64,000 bases of DNA from Pseudomonas lini. GTDB taxonomy: Bacteria; Pseudomonadota; Gammaproteobacteria; Pseudomonadales; Pseudomonadaceae. A program made the translations under genes and the position numbers. Shown in pieces: positions 17,148 through 24,170 of this stretch. The notes beneath the pieces are model-generated. The model made no database searches. It had not been told where the DNA came from and saw nothing but the letters and a program-made list of their open reading frames with translations. The first letter of the stretch is position 1. Each line of letters begins with the position of its first letter. Where the stretch lies: NCBI RefSeq assembly GCF_030812475.1, contig NZ_JAUSSR010000003.1:456249-520248 (forward strand), given 5' to 3'.

Positions 17148-18083
17148 ATGGCCGGCATTCTCGACACGGTAGACCAACGCACGCAACTGGTGGGGGAGAA
17201 TCGCCTGGAAATCCTCATGTTTCGGCTTGCCGGCCGGCAATTGTTCGCGATCAACGTGTTCAAGGTTCAGGAAGTGCTGCAACTGCCGAAACTGACCCTG
17301 ATGCCCCAGCGCCATCCGTTTGTCTGCGGGGTGATCAATCTGCGAGGCCAGACCCTGCCGGTGATCGACCTGTCCCAGGCCATCGGCATGCGTGCGCTGG
17401 TGCCAAGCCCTGCCAGTACCATCATCGTCACTGAGTACAACCGTTCGGTGCAGGCGTTCCTGGTCGGTGGCGTGGACCGCATCGTCAACATGAACTGGGA
17501 AGCCATCCTGCCGCCGCCGACCAGCGCCGGTCGCCAGCATTACCTGACCGCCATCAGCAAGGTCGACGACCAGTTGGTGGAAATCATCGACGTCGAAAAA
17601 GTCCTGGCCGAAATCGTGCCGTACAACGCCAAGGTGTCCCGCGAAAAACTCGACGATCCCGTCCTGGAACACGCCCGCGGTCGTGAAGTGCTGCTGGTGG
17701 ATGACTCCAACGTGGCAATCTCGCAATTGCGCGAAACCCTGGGGCAGTTGGGCGTGAAGATGCACGTGGCCAGCGATGGCCTTAAGGCATTGAACCTGCT
17801 CAAGGGCTGGGCCGATACGGGCGTGAACATGACCGACAAGTTGCTGATGGTCTTCACCGATGCGGAAATGCCGGAAATGGACGGTTACCGCCTGACCACT
17901 GAAATCCGTAACGACCCGCGCCTGCGTGGCCTTTATGTGGTGCTGCACACCTCGTTGTCCGGCAGCTTCAACGACTCGATGGTCAAGAAGGTCGGCTGCG
18001 ATAACTTCCTCTCCAAATTCCAGCCGGACAAACTGGTCGACGTGGTGCGCCAGCGCTTGATGCTCGACCAGGTCCCGGCCTGA
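17148..18083 (+). CDS. cheV: Chemotaxis coupling protein CheV (CheW-receiver fusion)
   Basis: Cytoplasmic chemotaxis adaptor of 311 residues. The first 160 residues are a CheW-like domain (RQLFAINVFKVQEVLQ, PFVCGVINLRGQTLPVIDLS) that couples receptors to CheA. The C-terminal 125 residues are a receiver domain with LLVDDSN and the phospho-acceptor Asp in VFTDAEMPEMDGY. Phosphorylation of CheV is thought to tune receptor adaptation. The ATG at 17148 has CCAGGAGT upstream. It stands alone, which is common for CheV paralogues in Pseudomonas. Confidence 0.94.
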   Translation: MAGILDTVDQRTQLVGENRLEILMFRLAGRQLFAINVFKVQEVLQLPKLTLMPQRHPFVCGVINLRGQTLPVIDLSQAIGMRALVPSPASTIIVTEYNRSVQAFLVGGVDRIVNMNWEAILPPPTSAGRQHYLTAISKVDDQLVEIIDVEKVLAEIVPYNAKVSREKLDDPVLEHARGREVLLVDDSNVAISQLRETLGQLGVKMHVASDGLKALNLLKGWADTGVNMTDKLLMVFTDAEMPEMDGYRLTTEIRNDPRLRGLYVVLHTSLSGSFNDSMVKKVGCDNFLSKFQPDKLVDVVRQRLMLDQVPA

Positions 18084-18098
18084 TATCGACGCGCGCAA

Positions 18099-18140
18099 CC
18101 TGTGGGAGCCCGTCTTCGCGAGCAAGCCCGCTCCCACAGG
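18099..18140. repeat. REP element
   Basis: A 42-base palindrome starting CCTGTGGGAGC and ending GCTCCCACAGG, with the Pseudomonas REP core CTTCGCGAGCAAGC. It lies 16 bases after the cheV stop codon and could end or stabilise that transcript. Confidence 0.85.
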
Positions 18141-18221
18141 TAGACCGTGTCCGATTTTCAGCCTTTGATTCGGCGCTGGAGCTCGTATAGGGTGGCGTTT
18201 TTATCCTCCAGGGAGCTGGCC

Positions 18222-19028
18222 ATGCTGCGTTTGAGCGCGCTTTATCGTTATCCGTTGAAATCCGGCAAGGGCGAGATCCTGCAGCAGGCCAGCCTGGACA
18301 AGCTTGGACTGGTAGGGGATCGACGCTGGATGTTGGTGGACGAGGCCAGCGGGCGGTTCCTGAGCCAGCGCGTAGCGGGGCGGATGAGTCAGCTGTCGGC
18401 GTTGTGGAATGCCGAAGGCGGCTTGACCCTGAGTGCTCCGGACCGCTCGCCGATTGATATCGCCTTGCCCGGCCGTGACGCCGAACTGCGCGGCATCACC
18501 ATTTTTCGTGACAGTTTGCGGGTGCCCGATGCCGGTGATGAGGCCGGGGCCTGGGTCAGTGAATTCATTGGCAAGTCGACTCGTTTGGTGCAAATATCGC
18601 TCGATCGCGCGCGGATCACTCAGGCGGGCTATGGCAGGGATGACGATCGGGTGGCCTTCGCCGATGGCTTCCCGCTGTTGCTGATCGGGCAGGCGTCTCT
18701 GGAGGATCTATCGCAAAAGGTCGGACGCCCTCTGGAGATGCTGCGCTTTCGACCGAATCTGGTGATCGAGGGCAGCGATGCGTATGCCGAAGATGGCTGG
18801 AAACGTATCCGTATCGGCGATGTCGAGTTTCGCGTGGTCAAGCCTTGTTCGCGCTGCATCCTGACCACCGTCGACCCACAAACCGGTCTACGCAGCGATG
18901 ATCGTGAACCTCTGGCGACCTTGCAGAAATACCGGGCCCAGGAAGAGGGCGCGATGTTCGGCCAGAATCTGGTCAATGATGGCAACGGCCACCTCGAAGT
19001 CGGCATGCCGGTGACGATCCTGGAATAA
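18222..19028 (+). CDS. MOSC-domain protein (YcbX-like)
   Basis: Predicted molybdenum-cofactor-binding protein of 268 residues. The N-terminal beta-barrel domain begins LSALYRYPLKSGKGE and contains GLVGDRRWMLVDE. The MOSC domain ends with the PCSRCILTTVDPQTG motif, whose Cys is the expected Mo ligand, and a late MFGQNLVNDGNGHLEVG block. E. coli YcbX acts in N-hydroxylated base detoxification, which is the family-level hint here. The ATG at 18222 is used because the 25 residues encoded upstream are not family-like and GGGAGC precedes this codon. Confidence 0.87.
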   Translation: MLRLSALYRYPLKSGKGEILQQASLDKLGLVGDRRWMLVDEASGRFLSQRVAGRMSQLSALWNAEGGLTLSAPDRSPIDIALPGRDAELRGITIFRDSLRVPDAGDEAGAWVSEFIGKSTRLVQISLDRARITQAGYGRDDDRVAFADGFPLLLIGQASLEDLSQKVGRPLEMLRFRPNLVIEGSDAYAEDGWKRIRIGDVEFRVVKPCSRCILTTVDPQTGLRSDDREPLATLQKYRAQEEGAMFGQNLVNDGNGHLEVGMPVTILE

Positions 19029-19039
19029 TTGCGACAATG

Positions 19040-19075
19040 AAAAATGCCCGTGTCCTGGGACACGGGCATTTTTTT
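19040..19075. terminator. Rho-independent terminator, bidirectional
   Basis: AAAAATGCCCGTGTCC and GGACACGGGCATTTTT form a long stem with a short loop and T-runs on both strands. It lies between the convergent MOSC gene and ppnP. Confidence 0.92.
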
Positions 19076-19093
19076 GCGCTGTGAACCTTGGGT

Positions 19094-19378
19094 TCAGCCG
19101 CGGTATTCGCACAGGTAAGCGGTGTCGACAGCCACTTTCAGCTGGAACTTGCAGTTGGCGGGTACGTTGAACTGGCTGCCTGCGGCGAAGGTTTCCCAGT
19201 CGCTGCTGTCGGGCAGCTTGACGGTCAGGGCGCCGGTCACCACATGCATGATTTCACGCTGGCTGGTGCCGAACTCATATTCGCCCGGCGCCATGACGCC
19301 GATGGTTGCCGGACCTTCTGCGGTGCCAAAAGCGATCGACTTGACGGTGCCGTCGAAGTACTCGTTGACTTTAAACAT
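19094..19378 (-). CDS. ppnP: Pyrimidine/purine nucleoside phosphorylase (DUF1255 cupin)
   Basis: Small cupin enzyme of 94 residues, formerly YaiE/DUF1255, which phosphorolyses several nucleosides. The whole length matches the family: [16 protein letters not shown] at the start, [21 protein letters not shown] in the middle and the closing [22 protein letters not shown] stretch. It is a single-domain beta barrel with no signal peptide. The gene is alone on the minus strand and ends at the bidirectional terminator. Confidence 0.93.
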   Translation of the reverse strand: MFKVNEYFDGTVKSIAFGTAEGPATIGVMAPGEYEFGTSQREIMHVVTGALTVKLPDSSDWETFAAGSQFNVPANCKFQLKVAVDTAYLCEYRG

Positions 19379-19448
19379 GGGCGATTCCTCGAAAAAAGGG
19401 CTGAAAAAGGCCGGCCAGTATGCACAAGGCCTTTGGCGCCGTCACGCG

Positions 19449-19991
19449 CTAGAGAGGGAGAACCAGTGGTAGCAGACGTGCTGTATTGCGCGCGTCTTCC
19501 AGCGCCCGGTGTTGCTGACCGGTGAACTGCATGCCCGCCAGTTGCAGGGCGCCGTTGAGCCCCAGCGGGCGTTCCAGCCGACGGGCCTTGGCAAAGCGTT
19601 GCTTGAGGTTCATGTGTTGCACCCGGCTCAGGGCGCTGTCGAGCTGCAGGCGCTGCCATTCCTGCAGCAGTTGTTTGCGGTCATAGTCGCCCCAACTGGC
19701 CCAGCCTTCCAGTCGCGCATGATGCTGGCCGAGCCAGCGTTCGAACGATGGCCAGACTTCGCCGAGCGGCTCGGCCCCATCGACGTCGGCCTGGGTGATG
19801 TGCGTCAGCTCCCGGCAAAACGGCGTCAGCAAGGGCCGCCGCAGTGGCCGCACGAAGCGCTGGAATGAATCCAGTTCCCGCCCCTTGCGATCCACCAGCG
19901 TGGCGCCGATTTCGATGATTTCCATTTCCGTTACTGGCCAGCCACCCTCATCGGTGGTGGCTTCCAGATCAATGACCAGCCAGTGAGGCAT
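19449..19991 (-). CDS. DEDDh 3'-5' exonuclease (RNase T/ERI1-like)
   Basis: Predicted exonuclease of 180 residues. The first metal-binding motif is VIDLEATTDEGG, with EMEIIEIGATLVD following. The second acidic site is in WASWGDYDRKQLLQ, and the HRALEDARNTARLL motif near the end supplies the catalytic His and last Asp of the DEDDh class. The arrangement is that of the ERI-1/KapD-like group within the RNase T superfamily. The start at 19991 (MPHWLVIDLE) places the first strand directly at the N-terminus; the 16 residues from the alternative start at 20039 are unlikely. Nucleic-acid substrate unknown. Confidence 0.85.
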   Translation of the reverse strand: MPHWLVIDLEATTDEGGWPVTEMEIIEIGATLVDRKGRELDSFQRFVRPLRRPLLTPFCRELTHITQADVDGAEPLGEVWPSFERWLGQHHARLEGWASWGDYDRKQLLQEWQRLQLDSALSRVQHMNLKQRFAKARRLERPLGLNGALQLAGMQFTGQQHRALEDARNTARLLPLVLPL

Positions 19992-20062
19992 CGCAGGGTT
20001 CCTGGTATCCGCGTCCTGATAGCGCTTGAGCGTAGCCAAACCTGGCGGATCCGCCTAGCGGC

Positions 20063-20263
20063 TTATTCGACCTCCAACAATATCTGACGATTTTTCACCT
20101 GGTCGCCGACCCTGATCTGCGGTTGCAGGTCGTCTCCCAGCAGCACGGCGATTTTCAGCGCCACCCCGGCGTGGTCGCAGGCTGTCTGCAGGGCGGCGGC
20201 GCAGGCTTGTGGATTGACCCCGCCGGCATTGCTGATCACGCGCACGTTCTGTTCGGCAAGCCC
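20063..20263 (-). pseudogene. Remnant of acyclic terpene utilization gene atuA joined to a biotinyl-domain-like tail
   Basis: A 67-codon open stretch reads GLAEQNVRVISNAGGVNPQA and continues to LLGDDLQPQ, which closely resembles the N-terminal part of AtuA (DUF1446). After that the frame switches character to IRVGDQVKNRQILLEVE and stops. This ending looks like the last strand of a biotinyl/lipoyl domain, as at the C-terminus of the AtuF carboxylase subunit. There is no full gene, no good start and no other part of atuA. The adjacent divergent TetR gene resembles AtuR. I infer that a large deletion joined the 5' part of atuA to the 3' end of the atu operon. Confidence 0.6.
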
Positions 20264-20305
20264 ATCAACGCCATGGCCACCTCCGACAGCAATGCATAGA
20301 GACTG

Positions 20306-20365
20306 CCAAGCAAGCGCTTGGTTTGTAAGCGGCTATACTATCTTCTGCCCGAGCGCTTGCTTGGT
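20306..20365. promoter_or_regulatory. Paired inverted AtuR-type operators
   Basis: CCAAGCAAGCGCTTGG at 20306-20321 and CCGAGCGCTTGCTTGG at 20350-20365 are 15/16 identical when one is reverse-complemented. They form two inverted copies 28 bases apart, with a TATACT-like -10 between them. AtuR of P. aeruginosa is known to bind two 13-base inverted repeats between atuR and atuA, which fits this layout and position. Confidence 0.65.
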
Positions 20366-20453
20366 CGCCGCCGCCAGCTTAAATTGCCCGCGCCACCCCG
20401 CTGTTTTAGCGGTAAAGAGGCGGATTGGATTGATCGACTGTAGGAGAGAATGG

Positions 20454-21101
20454 GTGGACGAGCAAAAAGCCCTGAGGGTGATGCGCGAATTGGTCGACGA
20501 CGGCCAATTGACCGACCCGGACAGCGCCCGCGGCAAACTGCTGCAAGTGGCGGCCCACCTGTTTCGCAACAAAGGCTACGAGCGCACTACCGTGCGCGAT
20601 CTGGCCGGTGCCGTCGGCATCCAGTCCGGAAGTATTTTTCATCACTTCAAAAGCAAGGACGACATCCTGCGGGCGGTGATGGAAGAGACCATTCGCTACA
20701 ACACGGCATTGATGCGTGCGGAACTGGCCGAGGCCAATAGCGTGCGCGAGCGGGTGCTGGCACTGATTCGGTGCGAATTGCAATCAATCATGGGCGGCAG
20801 CGGCGAGGCGATGGCAGTGCTGGTGTATGAATGGCGTTCGCTCTCCGAAGCAGGGCAGGCGCGGGTGCTGGCCCTGCGCGACGTCTACGAAGACCTGTGG
20901 CTCCAGGTGCTGGGCGAGGCCAGGGACGCCGGGTATATCCGCGGCGATGTGTTCATTACCCGCCGGTTCCTGACCGGTGCACTGTCCTGGACCACCACCT
21001 GGTTTCGCGCCGGCGGCAGCCTGAGCCTCGATCAATTGGCCGATGAAGCGTTGATTCTGGTGCTGGCAGAGAAAGACCAGGGTTGTCCGAAACACGACTA
21101 G
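20454..21101 (+). CDS. atuR: TetR-family regulator (AtuR-like)
   Basis: DNA-binding repressor of 215 residues. The N-terminal helix-turn-helix is clear: KLLQVAAHLFRNKGYERTTV, then VGIQSGSIFHHFKSKDDIL. The rest is a helical ligand-binding domain. The start is GTG at 20454 with TAGGAGAG just upstream; longer reading frames back to 20214 run through the operator region and are not believable. Its position beside an atuA remnant and paired inverted operators points to AtuR, the repressor of acyclic terpene (citronellol) catabolism. Since the atu operon itself seems deleted, the regulator may now only control itself or distant genes. Family call is firm, orthology moderate. Confidence 0.72.
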   Translation: MDEQKALRVMRELVDDGQLTDPDSARGKLLQVAAHLFRNKGYERTTVRDLAGAVGIQSGSIFHHFKSKDDILRAVMEETIRYNTALMRAELAEANSVRERVLALIRCELQSIMGGSGEAMAVLVYEWRSLSEAGQARVLALRDVYEDLWLQVLGEARDAGYIRGDVFITRRFLTGALSWTTTWFRAGGSLSLDQLADEALILVLAEKDQGCPKHD

Positions 21102-21170
21102 ACTGCTGAAGTGGCTGAAAACGCCTGGCTTGAATGCATGAAGCGTATTTTCTTGGGAGTGGGTAGTTTG

Positions 21171-21965
21171 ATGTCATCGCCAATTCGGACGGCCTCGGTA
21201 CTGCTACTGTCGGTGCTTTCGTCGTTATGGGTAGTGCCATCCCAGGCTGTGCAACTGGTGCGCATCGGTGCCGCGCATTTCCCGCCCTACACCGTGCGCC
21301 CGGAAACCGGTGCCGACACTGGCCTGTTGCCGCAATTGGTCGAGGCGCTCAACGCCTTGCAAAGCGACTATCAATTTGTCCTGGTGCCGACGTCCATCCC
21401 CCGACGCTTCGGTGATTTCAAGCAAGCCCGGGTAGACATGGCGATCTTCGAAAACCCGGACTGGGGCTGGAAGGACATTCCCCATACCACCGTCGACATG
21501 GGCCTGGAAGACGCCGAGATTTTTGTCGCGCAACGCGAGCCCGGCCGTCAGCAAAGCTATTTTGCCAATCTCGCCGGCAAACGCCTGGCGCTGTTCAGCG
21601 GCTATCATTACGAATTTTCCAACTTCAATGCCGACCCGAAATATCTCGCGCAGAACTACAACGCCACGCTGACCTATTCCCATGACAGCAACCTGTTGAT
21701 GGTGCTGCGCGGGCGAGCGGACATTGCCCTGGTGACGCGTTCGTATTTAAGCGACTACCTGCTGCGCAATGAACAGGTCGGCGATCAGTTGCTGGTGTCG
21801 CATCGGGTCGATCAGATCTATCACCACTACGCCATCCTCCGCCCGACGGCGCCCATCAGTGGCGCTGCATTTGGCAAGTTGCTGCAAGACTTGCGCGAGA
21901 ACGGCCAGATGCTGAAGATTTTCGATCCGTACCGGATTGCCGTGGTGCCGGTACCCGGTAACTGA
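21171..21965 (+). CDS. Periplasmic solute-binding protein, family 3 (amino-acid type), without transporter genes
   Basis: Secreted protein of 264 residues. It starts with a signal peptide (SSPIRTASVLLLSVLSSLWV, then cleavage near PSQA), followed by a type-II solute-binding fold: LVRIGAAHFPPYT, TGLLPQLVEALN, RADIALVTRSYLSDYLL. It lacks the canonical amino-acid ligand pattern of true ABC binding proteins and has no permease or ATPase gene nearby. Many such solitary Pseudomonas proteins are of unknown role. In-frame starts at 21111 and 21138 would lengthen the N-terminus; 21171 gives the best signal peptide. Confidence 0.75.
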   Translation: MSSPIRTASVLLLSVLSSLWVVPSQAVQLVRIGAAHFPPYTVRPETGADTGLLPQLVEALNALQSDYQFVLVPTSIPRRFGDFKQARVDMAIFENPDWGWKDIPHTTVDMGLEDAEIFVAQREPGRQQSYFANLAGKRLALFSGYHYEFSNFNADPKYLAQNYNATLTYSHDSNLLMVLRGRADIALVTRSYLSDYLLRNEQVGDQLLVSHRVDQIYHHYAILRPTAPISGAAFGKLLQDLRENGQMLKIFDPYRIAVVPVPGN

Positions 21966-22001
21966 AATCGCGCCACAGATCGTGTATTGATCGACTTCTC
22001 T

Positions 22002-22025
22002 TAAATTTTCCCCGGCGGCTCACGT
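22002..22025 (+). promoter_or_regulatory. PvdS-dependent promoter element (IS box)
   Basis: TAAAT, exactly 16 bases, then CGT: the consensus of promoters read by the iron-starvation sigma factor PvdS. It lies 39 bases upstream of the acetyltransferase ATG at 22065. Confidence 0.85.
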
Positions 22026-22064
22026 CACCTCGTTGAACTGTCGACGATTAACGTGAGCCCGACC

Positions 22065-23078
22065 ATGCCCGATCCGAATGACCTGACTGCCTTGGCGTTG
22101 CCTGCAGGAAGCCGTCTTGTAGCTGATGAAACCGAAAGCCGGCTGAGCCTCGACCTGGATGGGCAGCCGCTGATCAGGTTGCGTCTGACCCGTGAACCCG
22201 GCCTGCTGGTGCAGATCGAGCAAGTCTTCGACCACCCCGATGGCGATGCCCTGCACACAGCCTGTTATTGGCTGTTTGCCCGCGATCCTGCCTGTCAGAG
22301 CCTGACCTGGCAGCTGGATGAGGTCCCTGTCGATGCCTTGCGCAACGGCTTGCTGGTCATCACCGAAGCCACAGGCCAATATCGTTGCGAGCGCACCCTG
22401 TTCTGGCAAATGCCGCGGCCCTGGCTCGGTCAGTCCCTGGCCAGCTGTTATCCACAGCACATGGTCATCAGTGGCGGCAAACGTCATCCGTTGCGCCCGC
22501 TGAAACCGCAGGGTGATGTTTATCGACGTTTCGATGCCCGGTTGGGCGCGTGGATTTCCCTGCGCACGCTGGACATCGACCATGATCTTGAGCGGTTCAA
22601 TCGCTGGCAGAACAGTGCGCGGGTCGCGAGCTTCTGGCAGGAGGAAGGCAGTCTGCAGCAGCATCGCGAGTACCTGGACAAACTCGAGGCCGACCCCCAC
22701 ACCCTGACGCTGATCGGCTGTTTCGATGATCAACCGTTTGCTTATTTCGAGGCCTATTGGGCCAAGGAAGATCGCATCGCGCCCTTCTATGAGGCAGACG
22801 ATTACGACCGGGGGGTCCACATGCTGGTCGGTGAAGAGCATCACCGCGGCCCGCACAAGGTGGCGAGCTGGTTATCGGCGCTGGTGCATTATCTGTTTCT
22901 CGATGATCCGCGTACCCGCCGGGTGGTTGCCGAGCCTCGGGCCGACAACGGCAAGATGATCGGGTATATGCAGGGCCAGCGTTTTCATTGCGAGAAGGAA
23001 TTCGATTTTCCGCACAAGCGCGCAGCGTTGATGGTGTTGGGGCGGGAGCGGTTTTTTGAGCGGTGTGAGTTGGCTTGA
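22065..23078 (+). CDS. pvdYII: N5-hydroxyornithine acetyltransferase-like siderophore biosynthesis protein (PvdYII-like)
   Basis: GNAT-fold enzyme of 337 residues related to IucB/RhbD-type siderophore acylases. The N-terminal 150 residues are a variable domain. The C-terminal half begins SLRTLDIDHDLERFNRWQNS with ARVASFWQEEGS and includes FAYFEAYWAKEDRIAPFY, YDRGVHMLVGEEHHRGP and PDNGKMIG-like blocks (here RADNGKMIGYMQ) of the family. It would acetylate hydroxyornithine for incorporation into the pyoverdine peptide. The perfect IS box upstream and the adjacent pvdS and pvdL support this. A GTG at 22053 is an alternative start. The exact substrate is inferred from context. Confidence 0.78.
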   Translation: MPDPNDLTALALPAGSRLVADETESRLSLDLDGQPLIRLRLTREPGLLVQIEQVFDHPDGDALHTACYWLFARDPACQSLTWQLDEVPVDALRNGLLVITEATGQYRCERTLFWQMPRPWLGQSLASCYPQHMVISGGKRHPLRPLKPQGDVYRRFDARLGAWISLRTLDIDHDLERFNRWQNSARVASFWQEEGSLQQHREYLDKLEADPHTLTLIGCFDDQPFAYFEAYWAKEDRIAPFYEADDYDRGVHMLVGEEHHRGPHKVASWLSALVHYLFLDDPRTRRVVAEPRADNGKMIGYMQGQRFHCEKEFDFPHKRAALMVLGRERFFERCELA

Positions 23079-23117
23079 GGCGTAAGGCTTAAGATTAGTT
23101 GCGGTCTTGAGCCAGTC

Positions 23118-23210
23118 TTCGCGAGCAAGCCCGCTCCCACATTGCTTCTCCTGCGAACACAAAATTTGTGAACACCAGAGATCAAATGTGGGAGCGGGCT
23201 TGCTCGCGAA
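23118..23210. repeat. REPIN (inverted REP pair)
   Basis: Two REP arms in opposite orientation, at 23118-23142 and 23186-23210, share the TTCGCGAGCAAGCCCGCTCC core and enclose a 43-base spacer. It fills the gap between the acetyltransferase gene and the convergent pvdS. Confidence 0.9.
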
Positions 23211-23233
23211 GGGGGCGACTCGAATTTCAGATC

Positions 23234-23782
23234 TTAACGCCGGGCAAAGGTATCCACCCGACTCCCCGATACCTTCCGGCAGTGCACCAGCGCATCGCGA
23301 ATCATGAAGTTCACCAGGGTCGGCGAGACCCCGAGTTCCTTGGCGATGTCTTTCTGCGGCACGCCATGCAGGCGGTACATCTCGAAAGCGTAACGGGTGC
23401 GGCTGGGCAACTCCGTCAGCGCGTCGGCAATGTTTTCCAGGGTCGAGAAGTTCATGTGCGAGGTTTCCGGCGAAGCGCCCGGGATCACCACGTTCAGGCC
23501 TTCTTCCTCAGGCCCGGAATATTTCTGTTCCAGTGCCTGTTTACGGTAGTGATCGATCGCCAGGTTGCGCACGATCTGGAACAGGTAGCTGAGTTGAGCC
23601 TTGAACGAAGACGTGATCTGCGGCGCCGACTGCAGGCGGAAGAACGCGTCCTGTACCACGTCTTCGGCACGGGAGCGGCAGCCGGTAATACGGGCTGCAA
23701 TCTTGACCAGAATCAGTCGATTGTCGACGAATGCCTGAAGTAGCGGTGAATCGCACCTGCTTGTGGACACTTGTTCCGTCAT
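23234..23782 (-). CDS. pvdS: Extracytoplasmic-function sigma factor PvdS
   Basis: Iron-starvation sigma factor of 182 residues directing RNA polymerase to pyoverdine promoters. The sequence closely follows the P. aeruginosa protein: RCDSPLLQAFVDNRLILVKI at the start, the region-2 block ITGCRSRAEDVVQDAFFRLQ, the LSYLFQIVRNLAIDHYRKQA segment, and region 4 with HGVPQKDIAKELGVSPTLVNF. Other names for this family in Pseudomonas are PfrI and PbrA. A Fur-type site lies about 90 bases upstream, so it should be iron repressed. PvdS activity is normally held by the anti-sigma factor FpvR, which is not in this window. It is divergent from pvdL. Confidence 0.97.
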   Translation of the reverse strand: MTEQVSTSRCDSPLLQAFVDNRLILVKIAARITGCRSRAEDVVQDAFFRLQSAPQITSSFKAQLSYLFQIVRNLAIDHYRKQALEQKYSGPEEEGLNVVIPGASPETSHMNFSTLENIADALTELPSRTRYAFEMYRLHGVPQKDIAKELGVSPTLVNFMIRDALVHCRKVSGSRVDTFARR

Positions 23783-23869
23783 TGGAAATCACCTTGCTGC
23801 CAATAGGTTAGTGGGACGCCCGGAATGACCGGTGCTGTCCTACACATCGAGCGACAAATTATGTTGAAT

Positions 23870-23888
23870 GATAATGATTGTCAATTGA
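23870..23888. promoter_or_regulatory. Fur-binding site of the pvdS promoter
   Basis: GATAATGATTGTCAATT shows nine consecutive matches to the left of the 19-base Fur consensus and a conserved TC-A centre. It lies about 90 bases upstream of the pvdS start and about 100 bases from the pvdL promoter element. Confidence 0.8.
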
Positions 23889-23990
23889 GAAAGAGAATTA
23901 ATGCTCATCGAGGGTGCAAAGTGAGAACTGCGACACGCTGCCGCGCTCGCTTGCGACACTGCGGCGGGGCTGGCGATCCGGCCGGTCGAC

Positions 23991-24014
23991 TAATTATTTG
24001 CAGACGTCATCCGT
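23991..24014 (+). promoter_or_regulatory. PvdS-dependent promoter element of pvdL (one mismatch)
   Basis: TAATT, 16 bases, then CGT. One base differs from the TAAAT-N16-CGT consensus. No better match lies between the Fur site and the pvdL ATG, which is 157 bases further on. Confidence 0.65.
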
Positions 24015-24051
24015 TCTCATTGGTGAATAGCACAGCGCAATCCTCATAACC

Positions 24052-24148
24052 CTGTAGGAGCGAGCTCGCTCGTGAAGGTCGTTAACGATAACGATGGGCA
24101 CCTGACACCCCGCGGCGTTCTTTTTCGCGAGCAAGCTCGCTCCCACAG
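24052..24148. repeat. REPIN in the pvdL leader
   Basis: Arms at 24052-24076 and 24124-24148 are inverted REPs. The spacer begins GGTCGTTAACGATAACG, also seen in other REPINs of this window. It lies after the PvdS promoter and ends 22 bases before the pvdL ATG, so it is transcribed as a long hairpin in the leader. Confidence 0.88.
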
Positions 24149-24170
24149 CCGAATTCAGGCAGGAAACCCC

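Noticed and set aside
17121..18137. 338-codon frame antisense to cheV
   Set aside because: Shadow frame; cheV has full domain matches and a ribosome site.
24072..24170. 33-codon N-terminal extension of PvdL
   Set aside because: It translates the REPIN; the ATG at 24171 has a good ribosome site and matches known PvdL starts.
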